DNA of 64,000 nucleotides from NCBI RefSeq assembly GCF_000177375.1, contig NZ_ADFR01000014.1:19756-83755 (forward strand), in the 5' to 3' direction. The notes beneath the pieces were generated by a model that was given only the letters and a program-made list of their open reading frames with translations, was not told the DNA's origin and searched no databases. Source of the DNA: Bulleidia extructa W1219. Lineage in GTDB: Bacteria; Bacillota_I; Bacilli_A; Erysipelotrichales; Erysipelotrichaceae. Within the stretch, counting starts at the first letter, position 1. Every line of letters starts with the position of its first letter. Positions 8,268 to 16,329 of this stretch are shown here, in pieces. The position numbers and the translations under genes are program-made.

Positions 8268-9128
8268 ATGGAACGAGTACGCAATTATATAAAGTTGATG
8301 CGCCTTAAACATTGTGTTAAGAATATTTTGATTTTACTCCCACTGGTTTTCAGCGGGGAGCTTTTTCAGTACGGAAAACTGTTGAGTTCTGCTTTGGGAT
8401 TCTTAGCGTTTTCTTTTTTAGCATCCGCTGTTTATATTTTAAATGATATTCAAGATGTTGAAAAAGACAGGCTTCATCCTAAGAAGAAATTTAGACCGAT
8501 CGCTAGTGGAAAGGTTTCAGAGAAACAAGGGAAAGTGTTGAGTGTAGTTGCGATGATAGGAGCTATTACATTGAATTTTCTAGCTACAACAAATTATGTA
8601 TCGTTTATCTTTCTTGGGATTTATCTAGTAATGAATATTTTTTATAGCAAAGGATTAAAAAATGTTCCGCTATTAGATATTGTTGTTCTGGCTTCGGGTT
8701 TTTTGCTTCGATTGATATATGGAGGTATCGTTACAAATATTCATATTTCAAATTGGTTGTATTTGACGGTTATCACGGCTTCCTTTTATATGGGGCTTGG
8801 TAAAAGGCGCAATGAGCTTGGAAAAAGTGGAAATCAAATAAACACCCGAAAAGTTTTAAAGTATTATAATTACGCATTTTTAGATAAAAATATGTATATG
8901 TGTCTTGGCCTTACCAATGCGTTTTATGCTCTCTGGGTGATTGGAACGCAAAAAGAAGTTATGATTTGGACGGTACCGATGGTCATGGTGTTAGGGATGA
9001 AATACAGTTTGAATATTGAAAGAGATTCAGATGGTGATCCGGTGGAAGTCATATTACAGGATAAAATACTATGGCTTTTAGGAATTCTGTATTCAGCCCT
9101 TGTTATCGGAGCTATTTATTTGGTATGA
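8268..9128 (+). CDS. UbiA-family decaprenyl-phosphate phosphoribosyltransferase-like protein
   Basis: A polytopic UbiA-superfamily prenyltransferase of 286 residues. The first Asp-rich motif is NDIQDVEKD (59-67), followed by HPKKKFRPIASG, which is characteristic of the 5-phosphoribosyl-1-pyrophosphate:polyprenyl-phosphate branch (DPPR synthase) rather than quinone or haem enzymes. A second conserved Asp sits in VPLLDIVVLASGFLLR. It probably loads a sugar phosphate onto polyprenyl phosphate at the membrane, making a lipid-linked donor for envelope glycans. The ATG is preceded by AGGGAAG. The stop overlaps the next gene (ATGA), so it heads a four-gene membrane operon. The downstream epimerase genes (DprE1/E2) of mycobacteria are not in this window. 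Confidence 0.82.
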   Translation: MERVRNYIKLMRLKHCVKNILILLPLVFSGELFQYGKLLSSALGFLAFSFLASAVYILNDIQDVEKDRLHPKKKFRPIASGKVSEKQGKVLSVVAMIGAITLNFLATTNYVSFIFLGIYLVMNIFYSKGLKNVPLLDIVVLASGFLLRLIYGGIVTNIHISNWLYLTVITASFYMGLGKRRNELGKSGNQINTRKVLKYYNYAFLDKNMYMCLGLTNAFYALWVIGTQKEVMIWTVPMVMVLGMKYSLNIERDSDGDPVEVILQDKILWLLGILYSALVIGAIYLV

Positions 9129-10195
9129 CTATGCAACAGGAAATACGTAAATCAAATATGGAAATTTTAAGAATACTGGCCATCTTATGGATTGTCGGTT
9201 TTCATTATTGTTTTAAGGGAGGATATCACTTTACAGGTCTTTCTCTGAATCACGTTATCGTTAAGACTTTTTGGATGTTCGGCGAATGGGGAGTCAATAT
9301 GTTCATGTTACTGACGGGCTTCTTTATGTGTGAAAAAACATTCCGGATGAAAAAGTTGATGAACCTATTATTACAGGTACAATTTTATACCATTTTGACG
9401 GCTTATCTAGCGTATCGGCTTGGATTTTTTTCCATCGTGGGAAAGAAAAACTGGTTTTTATTTTTCTTTCCGGTGATCACCAATCGATATTGGTATGTCA
9501 CAGCCTATGTATTGATTTATATCCTGATGCCTTTTATTAATCTGTTTTTACAAGGGATGGATCAGAAAACCTGGAAAAGATTTCTGGTGATAACACTGGG
9601 TTTATGGTGTGTGATTCCGACCATATTTGGAATTTTTTACAATGGAACGGAAGGCTTCTTATATTACAATCGCTTTTTATGGTATGTAGAAATGTATTGT
9701 CTGGGGGCGTATTATAAAAAATATGGTTCAGAACTGTTTCCAACAAAAAAGTTATGTACACTGGGCATTTTGATTTCTTTTGGTTTGTTGCTTTTATCCA
9801 TCATTACCATTATATGGAAGAGGGCGTTCTTTGCTCGTATTGGCCTACTAGAACCGGCTTATTTTTGGCCACCAAATACGATCTTGATTTTGATACTGAG
9901 TATCACCACTTTCCTATGGTTTGAGAAAACGGATATTAAGAATCATCGGTTGATTAATCGACTGGCTTCGACAACGTTAGGAATTTATATGCTCCATGAC
10001 GGTATCCTTGTATCTTGGCTGTGGAGGGTGGTCTTTAAAAACGCAACTCACCAAGAGTCGCCATTCTTGTTGGCTCATATCCTATTCGCAACTTTGAGTA
10101 TTTTTATCGTGGGGGTTGGAATAGATTTCATACGTCAACAATTAGAAAACACGTTTTGGAATGCCATCAAATGTGTCAAACGCAAACGCATATGA
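9125..10195 (+). CDS. Acyltransferase 3 family membrane protein
   Basis: A polytopic membrane acyltransferase (OafA/Wzy-associated acyltransferase-3 superfamily) of about 356 residues, likely to O-acetylate or otherwise acylate a cell-surface glycan. The family start is clear: NMEILRILAILWIVGFHY, containing the conserved His, then GEWGVNMFMLLTGFFMCEK. About ten hydrophobic helices follow, with NRYWYVTAYVLIY in the middle and LGIYMLHDGIL near the end. ATG 9125 overlaps the UbiA-like stop by 4 bases; ATG 9131 is an alternative. The upstream frame from 9071 is inside the UbiA gene and is not the start. Confidence 0.88.
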   Translation: MTMQQEIRKSNMEILRILAILWIVGFHYCFKGGYHFTGLSLNHVIVKTFWMFGEWGVNMFMLLTGFFMCEKTFRMKKLMNLLLQVQFYTILTAYLAYRLGFFSIVGKKNWFLFFFPVITNRYWYVTAYVLIYILMPFINLFLQGMDQKTWKRFLVITLGLWCVIPTIFGIFYNGTEGFLYYNRFLWYVEMYCLGAYYKKYGSELFPTKKLCTLGILISFGLLLLSIITIIWKRAFFARIGLLEPAYFWPPNTILILILSITTFLWFEKTDIKNHRLINRLASTTLGIYMLHDGILVSWLWRVVFKNATHQESPFLLAHILFATLSIFIVGVGIDFIRQQLENTFWNAIKCVKRKRI

Positions 10196-10233
10196 TGTTG
10201 ATAGAACTATGAAACAAATGGAAGGGGAATCGC

Positions 10234-11727
10234 ATGGATACACAACGTAAATTGGATTTTGTTCAATCCAGAAAAAATATTTTTCAATTGAGTTTTCGAT
10301 TTTTGTTAAGTTTCTCAGGAATTTTTCTATGCCTTAGTTTGCTGAGCTTACGAAGTAGCGGAATGAAGACCTTGGTAGGAAGTGCTATCGTTTCTTTTAT
10401 TTTTTGGATGTATGGCTCAAAAGGAATAGGGGAAAGAAAAATAGAAATAACACCTTTATTACTATCAATAGGAATGACTTTAGCTACATTAAAAAAAGCT
10501 TGGAGCACTTATTCCATTCCACATATTTATCTGATGATGGGTTCTTTGGCGATGCTTGTTGGAATCTATGTACTCATTGATTTTTTAAAATCTCTTTTTT
10601 TCGAATTAATCGACGAGGAAAATAGAAAATGTTATGTATGGGCATCCATAATCACGCTTGTTCTGATCGTTTTATTTTATAGTTGGAAAAATCAATTATT
10701 CCAACAGTATGATGTTGTTTATTCTATGGATGGTGGTTGGGTATTTAACAAGATGTATCCCAAGTTAACTTATTACGATATTCGACATCCGTTGATTTCA
10801 ATCTTATATTTTCCTATTTATTCATTTTGTTCTTGCATTTTGAAGTTATTTCAGGCATTGAATGTAACCAATTTAGCGATTATGATTCAAGTCATTCAAG
10901 TACAGTGGATGATTATGACGGCTTTCATGTTGAGTAAAATCACGAATAATCGGTGGATTAAGTATCTTTATATGGTTTCCGGTCCTTTTGTGATTCATGT
11001 TTTCTTTTTTGAAAAATTTTCTTTATTGGTTTTTTTGTTGGTTTTGGCGGTTTATTTCTATCAAACACAAGATCATAAAGCCAAGATAGCCGTTGCCTTA
11101 GCAACGGGCTCCATATTGACATCTTGTGTCATTGCTATCGGCTGCTTGTTGGATAACAGAAAGAAATTTTTGGCTAGAATAGTGGAACTTGGTAAAACCA
11201 TTCTTTTTTCTCTTAGCTTTTTTGTGGCTTTTGGAAAAGTACATTCCTTATTACATGGTTATTCAGAAATCAATTCGATGCGTGGTTATTTGGGAATCAT
11301 ATCTTTAAAAGAAAAAATATATTCCTACTTGAATATGATTGGCAGTTCCTTTATATCTATTTCTCCTGATATTCAAGCAAAACGGATTTGGTGGACGGGA
11401 TTGACGACGGCTCTTAATTATTTGGCTTTCATCATAATCATCTTAGTCATTTTAGGATGGATTCGATCCAGAAATAAGTTAGAAGTGCGTATCAGTGCAG
11501 GGTGGATGTTATTTTCTGTGATTTTGATTGTCATAGCGGGTTGGAGTATCACAGAAAGCCCTTTGTTTGCGATTTACTTTTCATGGGCTTTGATGATTTT
11601 GGTTCAAAATGGTCTGTTTTGTTTCCGTAAGGTGTTTCCGGAAAAACCTATGTTTATAGCTTGCTGTGCCATTATGTTGGCATTCAATGCCAGTACCACT
11701 TTTCAGGTTGTTTTTTCTCTACTATAA
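10234..11727 (+). CDS. Polytopic membrane protein, GT-C glycosyltransferase-like
   Basis: A 497-residue integral membrane protein with roughly twelve hydrophobic segments and a short basic N-terminus. After the fourth or fifth helix there is a charged/aromatic loop with YSMDGGWVFNK and YDIRHPLISILYFPIY, an arrangement seen in GT-C-fold lipid-linked glycosyltransferases, where acidic residues lie in the first extracytoplasmic loop. I do not recognise a specific family. It lies between the acyltransferase and a GtrA gene and is joined to GtrA by a one-base overlap, so a role in transferring a polyprenyl-linked sugar outside the membrane is likely but inferred. Ribosome-binding site GGAAGGGGA is 9 bases upstream. 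Confidence 0.65.
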   Translation: MDTQRKLDFVQSRKNIFQLSFRFLLSFSGIFLCLSLLSLRSSGMKTLVGSAIVSFIFWMYGSKGIGERKIEITPLLLSIGMTLATLKKAWSTYSIPHIYLMMGSLAMLVGIYVLIDFLKSLFFELIDEENRKCYVWASIITLVLIVLFYSWKNQLFQQYDVVYSMDGGWVFNKMYPKLTYYDIRHPLISILYFPIYSFCSCILKLFQALNVTNLAIMIQVIQVQWMIMTAFMLSKITNNRWIKYLYMVSGPFVIHVFFFEKFSLLVFLLVLAVYFYQTQDHKAKIAVALATGSILTSCVIAIGCLLDNRKKFLARIVELGKTILFSLSFFVAFGKVHSLLHGYSEINSMRGYLGIISLKEKIYSYLNMIGSSFISISPDIQAKRIWWTGLTTALNYLAFIIIILVILGWIRSRNKLEVRISAGWMLFSVILIVIAGWSITESPLFAIYFSWALMILVQNGLFCFRKVFPEKPMFIACCAIMLAFNASTTFQVVFSLL

Positions 11728-12164
11728 TGACTTCAATAATGATGATAAAAAAAATACATACGGAAATTATGGCGTACATACTAATCGGTTTATTAACAGA
11801 GGTAATCACGCTAGGAACTTATTATTTATGCACTTCTCTTTTCTTGGATATACAACGTGCTGTAGAACTTCAAATAGCCAACATCATTTCTTGGATGGTA
11901 GCGGTTGTTTTTGCGTATTTTGCCAATAAAATCATTGTTTTTAAAAGTCAAAATCCGCATTGGCTTCGAGAAAGTTTTTCCTTTATCACATCACGTATTT
12001 TCACTTTATTATTAAGCATGGGACTGATGTATATCTTTGTAACGATATTGCATTTGGATGATAAAATCATGAAATTGTTAGTCGAATTGGTGGTGGTTGT
12101 GCTTAATTATTTAACAAGTAAATTCATGGTATATCCTATGGGAAAAATGGATGATACCAAATAG
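11727..12164 (+). CDS. GtrA family membrane protein
   Basis: A small four-helix GtrA/DPMS-related membrane protein (about 145 residues), a family thought to flip or chaperone polyprenyl-phosphate sugars. Typical features are the first helix after a short basic stretch (IMAYILIGLLTEVITLGTYY), VAVVFAYFANKIIVFKS and the final VVVLNYLTSKFMVY. I chose ATG 11727, which overlaps the preceding stop (TAATG). The in-frame extension back to 11661 lies inside the upstream gene. It closes the UbiA-acyltransferase-GT-C-GtrA set. Confidence 0.85.
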   Translation: MTSIMMIKKIHTEIMAYILIGLLTEVITLGTYYLCTSLFLDIQRAVELQIANIISWMVAVVFAYFANKIIVFKSQNPHWLRESFSFITSRIFTLLLSMGLMYIFVTILHLDDKIMKLLVELVVVVLNYLTSKFMVYPMGKMDDTK

Positions 12165-12234
12165 AGGTTCAATGCATACGATTTTGGTGAATTATATTGA
12201 AAATTAAGTTGACAAATGATCTTAAATTTAGTTA

Positions 12235-12391
12235 AATAAATGGGTAATTGAAACGGAAAGAAGGAGCACCGCTTCTCACCTGATGTCCTTAGGGCTTGGG
12301 TAAGTATGCCGTCATGAGATAACTTGATTATTGAAATGAGAGCAGGTACTTCTTCGATACCTGCTTTTTAATTATCGAATAGGAGGTTTGC
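12235..12391 (+). promoter_or_regulatory. L20-type leader of the infC-rpmI-rplT operon
   Basis: The 157 bases before infC contain an early AGGAGCACCGCTTCTC-type segment, paired elements around 12262-12330, and a rho-independent terminator hairpin ending in T-rich sequence just before the infC ribosome-binding site. This is the layout of the Bacillota L20 leader, in which ribosomal protein L20 binds its own mRNA and promotes termination. The identification rests on position and the terminator, not on a covariance model. Confidence 0.7.
12341..12369 (+). terminator. Leader attenuator upstream of infC
   Basis: The 8-bp stem AGCAGGTA / TACCTGCT (12341-12348 with 12358-12365) is followed by a run of T. 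It sits between promoter and infC start, so read-through decides expression of all three genes. Confidence 0.8.
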
Positions 12392-12940
12392 TTGGGAAAG
12401 ATCAAAAATAACAAAAACAGAAGACCAGAAGCGAATGATATCGTTAATGAAGATATCAAAGATAAAGAACTTTTGGTCATTGGATTAGAAGGAGAACAGT
12501 TAGGAGTCTTGTCAAGACGAGATGCCCTTCAGGCAGCATACGATCAAGATTTAGATTTATTACTGGTATCTGCAAATGCTAATCCGCCTGTTGCTCGCAT
12601 TCTTGACTATGGTCGTTACCATTTTGAGGATTTGAAGAAAAAGCGTGAGGCCAAACGAAATCAATCGGTGACCGAGGTGAAGCCATTACGCTTATCGCCG
12701 GTCATTGATCAACATGACTTTGAAACAAAATTAAAGAAGTCTCGTGAATGGTTGGAAGACGGATTGAAGGTTCGCATTGATATGCGTTTCCGTGGTCGAA
12801 TGATTACTCGCCAAGAAATTGGCCGTGAAGTTATTGAGAGATTCACGCAGCAAATTTCTGACATTGCGGATGTGTCAAAGCCTGCTAAATTAGAAGGTAA
12901 TACATTATCCGTGGTGTATTCGCCTAAAAAGGGCAAGTAA
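12392..12940 (+). CDS. infC: Translation initiation factor IF-3
   Basis: IF-3 binds the 30S subunit and checks start-codon pairing. The start codon is TTG, with AGGAGG 5 bases before it; a non-ATG start is normal for infC and lets IF-3 repress its own translation. The N-domain has ELLVIGLEGEQLGVLSRRDAL and LLLVSANANPPVARILDYGRYHFE, the linker KKREAKRNQ, and the C-domain VKPLRLSPVIDQHDFETK and VRIDMRFRGRM. Length is 182. It is first in the infC-rpmI-rplT operon behind the L20-type leader. Confidence 0.96.
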   Translation: MGKIKNNKNRRPEANDIVNEDIKDKELLVIGLEGEQLGVLSRRDALQAAYDQDLDLLLVSANANPPVARILDYGRYHFEDLKKKREAKRNQSVTEVKPLRLSPVIDQHDFETKLKKSREWLEDGLKVRIDMRFRGRMITRQEIGREVIERFTQQISDIADVSKPAKLEGNTLSVVYSPKKGK

Positions 12941-12952
12941 AGGAGAAAGAAT

Positions 12953-13174
12953 ATGAAAGCTAAAGCAAGAAAACCAAAGAAAATCAAAATGAAGACCAAA
13001 AAGACTTTCGCTAAGCGTTCGAAACTGACTGGTTCTGGTAAGATTTCTGTTCAACACAATTACGTTAGTCATTTTGCGGCTAATAAGACTCACAAACAAA
13101 AGAAACATCTGGCAAAGGATACTACCGCTTCTGCATCGGATGTCAAGCGTGTATCGCAATTGTTGCAAGGTTAA
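12953..13174 (+). CDS. rpmI: 50S ribosomal protein L35
   Basis: A very basic 73-residue protein of the large subunit. It has L35 features such as KMKTKKTFAKRSKLTGSGKI and the C-terminal ASASDVKRVSQLL. It follows infC by 12 bases with AAAGGAG before ATG. The usual C-terminal half is somewhat divergent, but the position between infC and rplT makes the assignment secure. Confidence 0.95.
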   Translation: MKAKARKPKKIKMKTKKTFAKRSKLTGSGKISVQHNYVSHFAANKTHKQKKHLAKDTTASASDVKRVSQLLQG

Positions 13175-13189
13175 TAGGGGGGCTAAACG

Positions 13190-13540
13190 ATGAGAGTAAA
13201 AGGATCAACACCTACAAGAAATAGAAGAAAGAAAGTCTTAAAGTTAGCTAAAGGTTATTTTGGAAGTAAACATGCGATTTATCGGACAGCTCATGAACAA
13301 GTGATGCGTTCTTTGCGTTATTCCTATAACCACCGCAAACAGACCAAACGTGAAATGCGTAAATTATGGATTGCCCGTATTAATGCGGCAGTTCGTCCAT
13401 TTGGCTTGTCTTATTCCAAATTCATGCATGGGCTAAAAGTTGCTCATATTTCGATTAACAGAAAAATGTTGTCGGAAATTGCGATTCATGATGAAGCCGG
13501 TTTCGTGAAGTTGGTAGACGCTGCCAAAAAAGCGTTATAA
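13190..13540 (+). CDS. rplT: 50S ribosomal protein L20
   Basis: L20 (116 residues) binds 23S rRNA early in 50S assembly and represses its own operon through the leader upstream of infC. Motifs: N-terminal [27 protein letters not shown], central [22 protein letters not shown]-terminal LSEIAIHD. Ribosome-binding site GGGGGGC lies upstream of ATG 13190. The operon ends in a hairpin just downstream. Confidence 0.97.
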   Translation: MRVKGSTPTRNRRKKVLKLAKGYFGSKHAIYRTAHEQVMRSLRYSYNHRKQTKREMRKLWIARINAAVRPFGLSYSKFMHGLKVAHISINRKMLSEIAIHDEAGFVKLVDAAKKAL

Positions 13541-13543
13541 TAA

Positions 13544-13565
13544 AAGAGGGAATTCCTTCTTTTTT
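13544..13565 (+). terminator. Terminator of the infC-rpmI-rplT operon
   Basis: AAGAGGGAA / TTCCTTCTT forms a stem (one G-U pair, short loop) directly followed by TTTT, beginning 3 bases after the rplT stop. Confidence 0.7.
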
Positions 13566-13567
13566 CT

Positions 13568-13641
13568 GGTGAGTTGGTGAAATGGTTTAACACACCGCCC
13601 TCTCAAGGCGGGATGTGCGGGTTCGAATCCCGTACTCACTA
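13568..13641 (+). tRNA. tRNA-Glu (anticodon CUC)
   Basis: The cloverleaf is complete. The acceptor GGTGAGT pairs with ACTCACT (one G-U), the anticodon stem is CCGCC/GGCGG around loop CTCTCAA (anticodon CTC), and the T-arm is GCGGG-TTCGAAT-CCCGT. The CACCGCC D-arm/anticodon region is typical of bacterial tRNA-Glu. CCA is not encoded. This isoacceptor reads GAG; many low-GC Bacillota use only the UUC anticodon. Confidence 0.9.
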
Positions 13642-13645
13642 CTAT

Positions 13646-13670
13646 AAGCTCCTAAGTAGGAGCTTTTTTT
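13646..13670 (+). terminator. Terminator after tRNA-Glu
   Basis: AAGCTCCT / AGGAGCTT (8 bp, loop AAGT) is followed by a run of T, ending the tRNA transcript. Confidence 0.9.
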
Positions 13671-13730
13671 CTATATGACATATAGAGCTAGGGGGACTAT
13701 AATAGGAAGGAATGATCAAAGGAGAGTTTC

Positions 13731-14963
13731 ATGTCTTATCAATTTCGTAGTGATATCAGCCCAAAAGAATTTGATGCTTTTGTGCATCAATCTGCTCAGA
13801 ATAATTTATTCCAAGAAAGCAGCTGGGCGGCGATTAAAAATAACTGGGTTTCTTTTTTGACCGGCATTTATGACGATCAACGATTGGTTGGTACGGGCTT
13901 GGTTTTGATGCGCCGTTTATTTGGTCCTTATCAATTGTTTTATTTGCCTAGAGGTCCGATTCTAGACGTTCAGAATGAAGCCCAAGTCACCTTTTATTTT
14001 CAAGAGTTGAAGAAATTCGCCAAATCGAAAAAGGCGATTGCCATTCGCTTTGATCCCTATTTAATTTCCAGATCGTATCCTTATGAACAAAGAAAACAGA
14101 AACCGGAAAGACAATTGGAAGACTATATAGCTTTATTAAAGAAACTGGGCATTCAACATAAGGGGTATACCGTCCTTATGGAAGAAAGCACACAACCTCG
14201 CTTTAATGCTTGTAAGCACGTTGAAGAAGATTTCTTTTCAAAGTTACCCAACCAAACAAGACGGTACGTTCGTTTTACGAAAGAGAAAGGCATTCGGGTT
14301 TTAGAAGGTTCCCAATATATTGATGAATTAGCGAAAAGTATGCACTATACTGAACTTAGGAAAAAAATTGCCTTGCGCAGTGAAGATTACTTTAAACATA
14401 TGTTGGAAGTGTATAAGGATCGATCTATTTCTATGATTGCGGTCTTGAACTTTCCGAAACAAATTGCTCATTTAAAGCAAGAAATTTCAGAGATGGAAAC
14501 TAAATTAGAGCAAGAAAACTTACCTCGAAGACAATTGGAAAAAGTCAATCAAACATTAACGAAAGATCGAAAAGAACTGGTCATTTGTGAATCGCTTTAT
14601 CAAAAAGAAGGAAAAGATGAAGTGGTGACTTGTGGCTTATTAGGAGCCTATAACAATGGAGTGATGGAATTGTTTTATATGGGGAATCATCCGGACTATT
14701 TACATTTCTATTCTTCTTTTAGATTGTATTATGAAGCCATTCAACGTTGTGCAGAGTTGAAAATTCCATACTGTTCTTTTGGTGGAATTGAAGGTACTTT
14801 AGAGGATGGATTAACCATGTTTAAATCTAAATGGAATATGGAAGTGGAAGAGCTGTTAGGAGAATTTAATATGGTTTTGAATCCAGTTCTATATATTGGT
14901 TTTGATCGCTTATATCCAAAATTAAGAGCTTTAGTGGCTAAGAGAAGAGGAAAAAATAAATGA
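13731..14963 (+). CDS. Fem/MurM-type peptidoglycan peptidyltransferase (first of pair)
   Basis: A FemABX-family enzyme of 410 residues that adds amino acids from aminoacyl-tRNA to the stem peptide of lipid II or peptidoglycan. N-terminal landmarks are NNLFQESSWAAIKNNW, LFYLPRGPILD and AIRFDPY. Two GNAT-like lobes are separated by a charged helical hairpin (about 245-285), the tRNA-binding coiled coil of the family. The C-terminal lobe has YCSFGGIEGTLEDGLTMFKSKWN. It has its own promoter (TATAAT near 13697) and AAAGGAG before the ATG. The stop overlaps the second Fem gene by 4 bases. The amino acid added cannot be read from sequence. Confidence 0.92.
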   Translation: MSYQFRSDISPKEFDAFVHQSAQNNLFQESSWAAIKNNWVSFLTGIYDDQRLVGTGLVLMRRLFGPYQLFYLPRGPILDVQNEAQVTFYFQELKKFAKSKKAIAIRFDPYLISRSYPYEQRKQKPERQLEDYIALLKKLGIQHKGYTVLMEESTQPRFNACKHVEEDFFSKLPNQTRRYVRFTKEKGIRVLEGSQYIDELAKSMHYTELRKKIALRSEDYFKHMLEVYKDRSISMIAVLNFPKQIAHLKQEISEMETKLEQENLPRRQLEKVNQTLTKDRKELVICESLYQKEGKDEVVTCGLLGAYNNGVMELFYMGNHPDYLHFYSSFRLYYEAIQRCAELKIPYCSFGGIEGTLEDGLTMFKSKWNMEVEELLGEFNMVLNPVLYIGFDRLYPKLRALVAKRRGKNK

Positions 14964-16228
14964 GGTTTATTGAAGGGGTAAAGGCGGAGCGATTTGACAC
15001 ATTTGCAGTAAACGACCCATTGAATCACTATTCAAAAACAAGCCCGTTTATTCAATTGGCTAAGTTGAACGGATATCAATCAGGGGATTTATTAGGAGTG
15101 GAAGATGAACAAGGTCACTTGATGGCGACGGCTGTCATGGTGCATAAAAAATATCGCTTAATTAATCTGCAATATTCTTATTGTCAATACGGGTTTAATG
15201 GGGATTTTGAGAATCGTAAACTGATGCACTTTTTGATCCACCATTTAAAGAATTTTGCTCAAAAAAAAGGATCCTGTTTTTTAAGGATGGATCCAAATAT
15301 CACTCGTTTAGAACATGAAAAAGACGGTAAGATCAAAGAGGGCGGTTTTAATCACGAATGGTTTACGGAATTTTTAAAGGAACAGGGATTTAGGCATCTT
15401 GGCTATAACTATGGCTATAGCGGAAACTGGATGTCAAGATTCACTTATGTGAAGAATTTGGATCTGGATTGGAACGGTTGTTTGAAATCCATTAAACGCC
15501 AAGCAAATTATTCAACGAAGAACGAAGAACGTTTTGTAAAAGTACGCCAAGGATCAAAAGAAGATTTATGGATTCTGGTTAGGGCAGAAAAAGAGTTGGC
15601 TAAAAAACTTGGTTTTATTCCAAAGTCGGAAGAATACTTTGCGAAATTTTGGGATATTTATGAACCTTATGCTCATTTCTATGTTGTGAAAACCAATTAC
15701 CATCAAGCCAAATTATCGCTACAAACTCAGCTGGAACAAGCTAAGAATCACTTGTTGGAAATCAAAGATGCCCATAAATTAGAGGTTGAAACCAAACATA
15801 TAGAAGCTTTGGAAAAAGAAATTCAAGAAATCGAACAAGGCGGATATGATCAAGATGAAGAGGCCTATTTGGGAGCTAAATTTATTCTGCGACAAGGGAC
15901 AAAAGTCTGGAATGTGAATATGTATACCAATAAGACGTTAATGAATTTCAGGTCGGCCTTTGCACTTCATATGCGAGCCATGAAAGATGTGTATGATCAA
16001 GGAGCCAAGAGCTACGATTTTGAAGGGGTGGTTGGTACGAATGATCCTAAAGATCCATTGTATGGCCAACAAAACTTTAAAAAGAGTTTTGGTGGTGATT
16101 TTTTGGAATTTATCGGTGAGTTTGATTGTGTCTTTAATGAGAAGAAGTATGGTTTCTGGAAAAAATATGATCATTTATGGCGAGGGCTACGGCGTCGTTA
16201 TGCTAGATGGTTCATTCGTTTGAAATAG
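14960..16228 (+). CDS. Fem/MurM-type peptidoglycan peptidyltransferase (second of pair)
   Basis: The second FemABX-family enzyme (422 residues), coupled to the first by an ATGA overlap. It shows the same plan: N-terminal lobe with INLQYSYCQYGFNGDF and FLRMDPNI, a basic segment SIKRQANYSTKNEERF, a long coiled-coil arm (about 250-300, rich in Glu/Lys/Leu), and the C-terminal YDFEGVVGTNDPKDPLYGQQNFKKSFGG, which matches the family substrate loop. A pair of such enzymes usually builds a two-residue or branched interpeptide bridge in sequence, as MurM/MurN or FemA/FemB do, so a cross-bridged peptidoglycan is expected. Confidence 0.92.
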   Translation: MRFIEGVKAERFDTFAVNDPLNHYSKTSPFIQLAKLNGYQSGDLLGVEDEQGHLMATAVMVHKKYRLINLQYSYCQYGFNGDFENRKLMHFLIHHLKNFAQKKGSCFLRMDPNITRLEHEKDGKIKEGGFNHEWFTEFLKEQGFRHLGYNYGYSGNWMSRFTYVKNLDLDWNGCLKSIKRQANYSTKNEERFVKVRQGSKEDLWILVRAEKELAKKLGFIPKSEEYFAKFWDIYEPYAHFYVVKTNYHQAKLSLQTQLEQAKNHLLEIKDAHKLEVETKHIEALEKEIQEIEQGGYDQDEEAYLGAKFILRQGTKVWNVNMYTNKTLMNFRSAFALHMRAMKDVYDQGAKSYDFEGVVGTNDPKDPLYGQQNFKKSFGGDFLEFIGEFDCVFNEKKYGFWKKYDHLWRGLRRRYARWFIRLK

Positions 16229-16248
16229 GAAGAATTTCTTCCTTTTTT
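16227..16248 (+). terminator. Terminator after the Fem pair
   Basis: AGGAAGA / TCTTCCT (7 bp, loop ATT) followed by TTTTT, overlapping the end of the second Fem gene. Confidence 0.8.
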
Positions 16249-16329
16249 AGTTAGGATTATACAATATATTTTCCCTTTTTGGATAGAGGGAATCAGTGAA
16301 TTTCGATATATTGATAATAGGAGGAAAAG

